NCBI GenBank assembly: GCA_031363055.1
Contig: JANLTP010000034.1
Span: forward strand, 1 to 7,893
DNA length: 7,893 nucleotides
Reading direction: 5' to 3'
Source of the DNA: JANLTP01 sp031363055
GTDB taxonomy: Bacteria > Pseudomonadota > Gammaproteobacteria > Burkholderiales > Burkholderiaceae_E
Below are positions 6,275 through 7,893 of the stretch, piece by piece (the stretch's first letter is position 1; each line of letters starts with the position of its first letter). A model generated the notes under the pieces. It was not told the origin of the DNA. It worked only from the letters and a program-made list of their open reading frames with translations, and did not search any database. The translations under genes were made by a program, and so were the position numbers.

Positions 6275-6288
6275 GAGTTTGTCGGGGT
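6271..6288 (+). repeat. Left terminal inverted repeat of the IS
   Basis: CTAGGAGTTTGTCGGGGT matches the reverse complement of 7876-7893 at 17 of 18 positions. The first 15 bases are identical. The outer CTAG contains the map stop codon (TAG 6272-6274). Confidence 0.9.
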
Positions 6289-6435
6289 TGAGGCATAGCG
6301 TTGATAAAAAAGCGGGGAATAGCGATGGAATTTCATCGTGATAGGTGTGTTCGATCCTAAATCGCTGCTATTGGTGCTATCGACGCCGTCGTTGGTCTCG
6401 GTAGGGTTGTTTTTCACGTCGGCATTTGCCTCCCA

Positions 6436-7797
6436 TTACAAGGCGCGACTCAAGGTGAACATTCGACGCAGATTCCAGGCGATCGAAGCCAAGTGCCACT
6501 CGCCTTTAGTCGCCTCGAACCCGCGCAGCAAGAACTGTCGAAACCGCATCCCGTGTTTGATACCGCCAAACGGCGGTTCGCTGGTGGTCTTTCGCTTGGC
6601 GTACAGCGCTCGGCCTTGGCGAGTTTGCAAGCGTGCGTACATCTTGGCCACCGGCTCCTCACTCTCGCACGGCGGCTCATCAGGGGCGAAGCGCTCGAGT
6701 AACGAGACATGATGGTTGGCGCGCTTCAGGGCGATCAGCGGCACGATGCCTGCCCGCTCACAGCACTCGACGTTAGCTCGGCTGAAGTAACCGGTATCAG
6801 CCATCAGATGCTCAGCACGTCCCAGCGCTTCGGGCAGCGCTTGCAGCTCAGCCAGCGCCGGTTCGATCTGATGCATATCGATCGGCGCTTGCGTCACGAA
6901 CGCACCCACAATCAGTTTGGTGTCCACATCGACCAGCGCCTGTGCGTTGTACGATTGCTCGAAGCCGCCGTCAGCGACCTGCATGATGCGCGATTCGCTG
7001 TCTGTCAGGTTCACCTGCTCTTTGTCCTTCACCCCGCCCTCGGGCGGCTTCGGGGCTCGGCCTCCGAAGCGGCGCCCCGCTTGCTTCTCGCGTCGCTCGC
7101 GCTCGATGCTCTTCTCCTCGAAGGCCTTCAGCTCGCCGTCATGCCGAAGCTTGGCGCGGGCTTCGATTTCGACCTTGGCCGCTGCTATCGCGGCCAGTCG
7201 GTCCTCGCGCCGCGCGATCTCCGCCGGCACGTCCAGCCCCTCGGGCAGGGGCTTACAGTCGGCCTGCTCGGCCATCTTCATGAGTTGCTCGACTTCGGCC
7301 TTGAACAACACTTCGAGTTTCTTGGCGTGTCCGTAGCTCAGCGCCTTATGCTTGGAGGCATTCGCCTTGAACTTGCTGCCGTCCAAGCTCACATTACCGA
7401 TCTTCAACAGCTTGAGCGCGTGCGCCACCTGCAGAATCTGGATGAACAGCGCCTTCAACTGTGGCAAGAACCGCTTGCGAAAGGCGGCGATCGTGTCATG
7501 GTCCGGGTGCGTGTTGCCCGCGATGAATCGAAACGCCACCGAATCGTAGCTCGCTCGCTCAATGCGTCGGCTCGCGAACTCTCCGGTGGCATATCCGTAG
7601 AACAGCAGCGCCAGCAACATCGCCGGCGGATACGCCGCTTCACCTCGCCCGGCGTACTGTCGATTCAGTTCGCTCAGATCCAATTGCTCGACCGTGTCGA
7701 CAATAAATCTCGCCAAATGATCCTCGGGCAACCAGTCCTGAACCGACGGCGGCAACAGATACGCCGTGTCTCGATCAACCTGCACAAATCTGCTCAT
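6436..7797 (-). CDS. IS1182-family DDE transposase
   Basis: 453 residues from ATG 7797, intact. The N-terminal domain (about residues 1-115) has the family pattern LPPSVQDWLPEDHLAR, then YPPAMLLALLFYGYATGEFASRRIE, then HPDHDTIAAFR. The catalytic core supplies D139 (SLDGSK), D334 (MADTGYF) and E433 (GEWHLASIAWNLRRM). A charged, probably helical insert (about 150-260) separates the first Asp from the rest of the core. I prefer ATG 7797 over the in-frame TTG 7809 because TGAGG (7808-7804) lies six bases before the ATG. The TTG choice would overlap that site. The enzyme cuts and joins the element ends. The gene points towards map, so the two genes converge with no obvious terminator between them. 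Nothing in the frame suggests inactivation. Confidence 0.93.
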   Translation of the reverse strand: MSRFVQVDRDTAYLLPPSVQDWLPEDHLARFIVDTVEQLDLSELNRQYAGRGEAAYPPAMLLALLFYGYATGEFASRRIERASYDSVAFRFIAGNTHPDHDTIAAFRKRFLPQLKALFIQILQVAHALKLLKIGNVSLDGSKFKANASKHKALSYGHAKKLEVLFKAEVEQLMKMAEQADCKPLPEGLDVPAEIARREDRLAAIAAAKVEIEARAKLRHDGELKAFEEKSIERERREKQAGRRFGGRAPKPPEGGVKDKEQVNLTDSESRIMQVADGGFEQSYNAQALVDVDTKLIVGAFVTQAPIDMHQIEPALAELQALPEALGRAEHLMADTGYFSRANVECCERAGIVPLIALKRANHHVSLLERFAPDEPPCESEEPVAKMYARLQTRQGRALYAKRKTTSEPPFGGIKHGMRFRQFLLRGFEATKGEWHLASIAWNLRRMFTLSRAL

Positions 7798-7803
7798 CGG
7801 AGA

Positions 7804-7808
7804 CCTCA
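7804..7808 (-). promoter_or_regulatory. Shine-Dalgarno site that fixes the transposase start
   Basis: On the minus strand TGAGG is followed by six bases and ATG 7797. It supports the ATG start over a TTG that would lie inside this site. A perfect palindrome, TGACGTCA, stands a few bases further upstream at 7814-7821. Confidence 0.7.
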
Positions 7809-7875
7809 ACCCATGACGTCAAATAACAGCACAATTTTATCGAACTCGATCCGAAGTACGCAGCGAAACTGCGAT

Positions 7876-7893
7876 ACTCCGACAAACTCCTAG
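7876..7893 (-). repeat. Right terminal inverted repeat of the IS
   Basis: ACTCCGACAAACTCCTAG on the plus strand is the inverted copy of 6271-6288 with one mismatch. It ends on the last base of the window, so the chromosomal flank on this side is not visible and the target duplication cannot be confirmed. Confidence 0.88.

Larger units (their letters stand above)
6271..7893 (-). mobile_element. Insertion sequence, IS1182 family, complete
   Basis: An element of about 1.6 kb bounded by inverted repeats at 6271-6288 and 7876-7893 and carrying one transposase gene on the minus strand. The transposase N-terminal region and DDE core identify the IS1182 family, and the length fits that family. Both outer ends read CTAG. 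This could be a 4-bp target duplication or part of the repeats, and because CTAG is its own reverse complement the sequence alone cannot tell. The 147 bases between the left repeat and the transposase stop (6289-6435) show no gene, only a small imperfect inverted repeat (CGATG 6323-6327 with CATCG 6334-6338) and an A6 run at 6306-6311. The right end (7798-7875) should hold the transposase promoter. TAAAAT at 7839-7834 on the minus strand is a -10 candidate, without a clear -35. Confidence 0.88.

Noticed and set aside
7798..7809. TTG start of the transposase at 7809
   Set aside because: It would sit on the ribosome site that serves ATG 7797, and the added four residues are not typical of the family as I know it.
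6709..7893. Long plus-strand open frame (394 codons) opposite the transposase
   Set aside because: It mirrors the transposase coding frame in GC-rich DNA, shows no recognisable domain and no convincing start signal. It is the usual antisense shadow.
1..7893. CRISPR array, tRNA or rRNA gene, or a novel defence or biosynthetic cluster
   Set aside because: No spaced repeats, cloverleaf or rRNA segments were seen, and every long coding frame is accounted for by known housekeeping genes or the IS transposase.

Overview
The window is a piece of a bacterial chromosome, most likely from a betaproteobacterium. The gene order rpsB-tsf-pyrH-frr-uppS-cdsA-dxr with a divergent map is common to many proteobacteria. 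Several protein stretches have a betaproteobacterial flavour, for example EF-Ts residues near LGNKATKAASRVTAEG, S2 residues near VGYHKIAITEA and DTNHSPEGIDYIIPGNDDS, and the UMP kinase N-terminal half. This placement comes from memory of family sequences, not from a search.

Layout. Positions 1-5186 are one minus-strand run, read from right to left: rpsB (ribosomal protein S2), tsf (EF-Ts), pyrH (UMP kinase), frr (ribosome recycling factor), uppS (undecaprenyl diphosphate synthase), cdsA (CDP-diacylglycerol synthase) and the first 99 codons of dxr (DXP reductoisomerase), which runs off the left edge. Spacing is tight (4-nt overlap to 61 bp) except between rpsB and tsf, where a 159-bp gap holds a clear intrinsic terminator or attenuator. 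Positions 5187-5461 are a divergent control region with a structured rpsB leader on the minus strand and, on the plus strand, a perfect TATAAT box so close to the map start codon that the map mRNA may be leaderless. map (methionine aminopeptidase, 5462-6274, plus strand) is intact.

Positions 6271-7893 are a complete insertion sequence, probably of the IS1182 family. It has an intact 453-residue DDE transposase on the minus strand and 18-bp terminal inverted repeats (17 of 18 matching). CTAG is present at both outer ends, and the left CTAG contains the map stop codon. The window ends on the last base of the element.

How the genes work together. rpsB, tsf and frr serve translation, and map trims the start methionine of new proteins. 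pyrH makes UDP from UMP. uppS, cdsA and dxr supply the isoprenoid lipid carrier and phospholipid precursors of the envelope. I saw no new defence, toxin or biosynthetic system. The points most worth a second look are the IS insertion exactly at the map stop codon, the possible leaderless map transcript, the structured rpsB leader and an in-frame 9-bp tandem repeat inside uppS.
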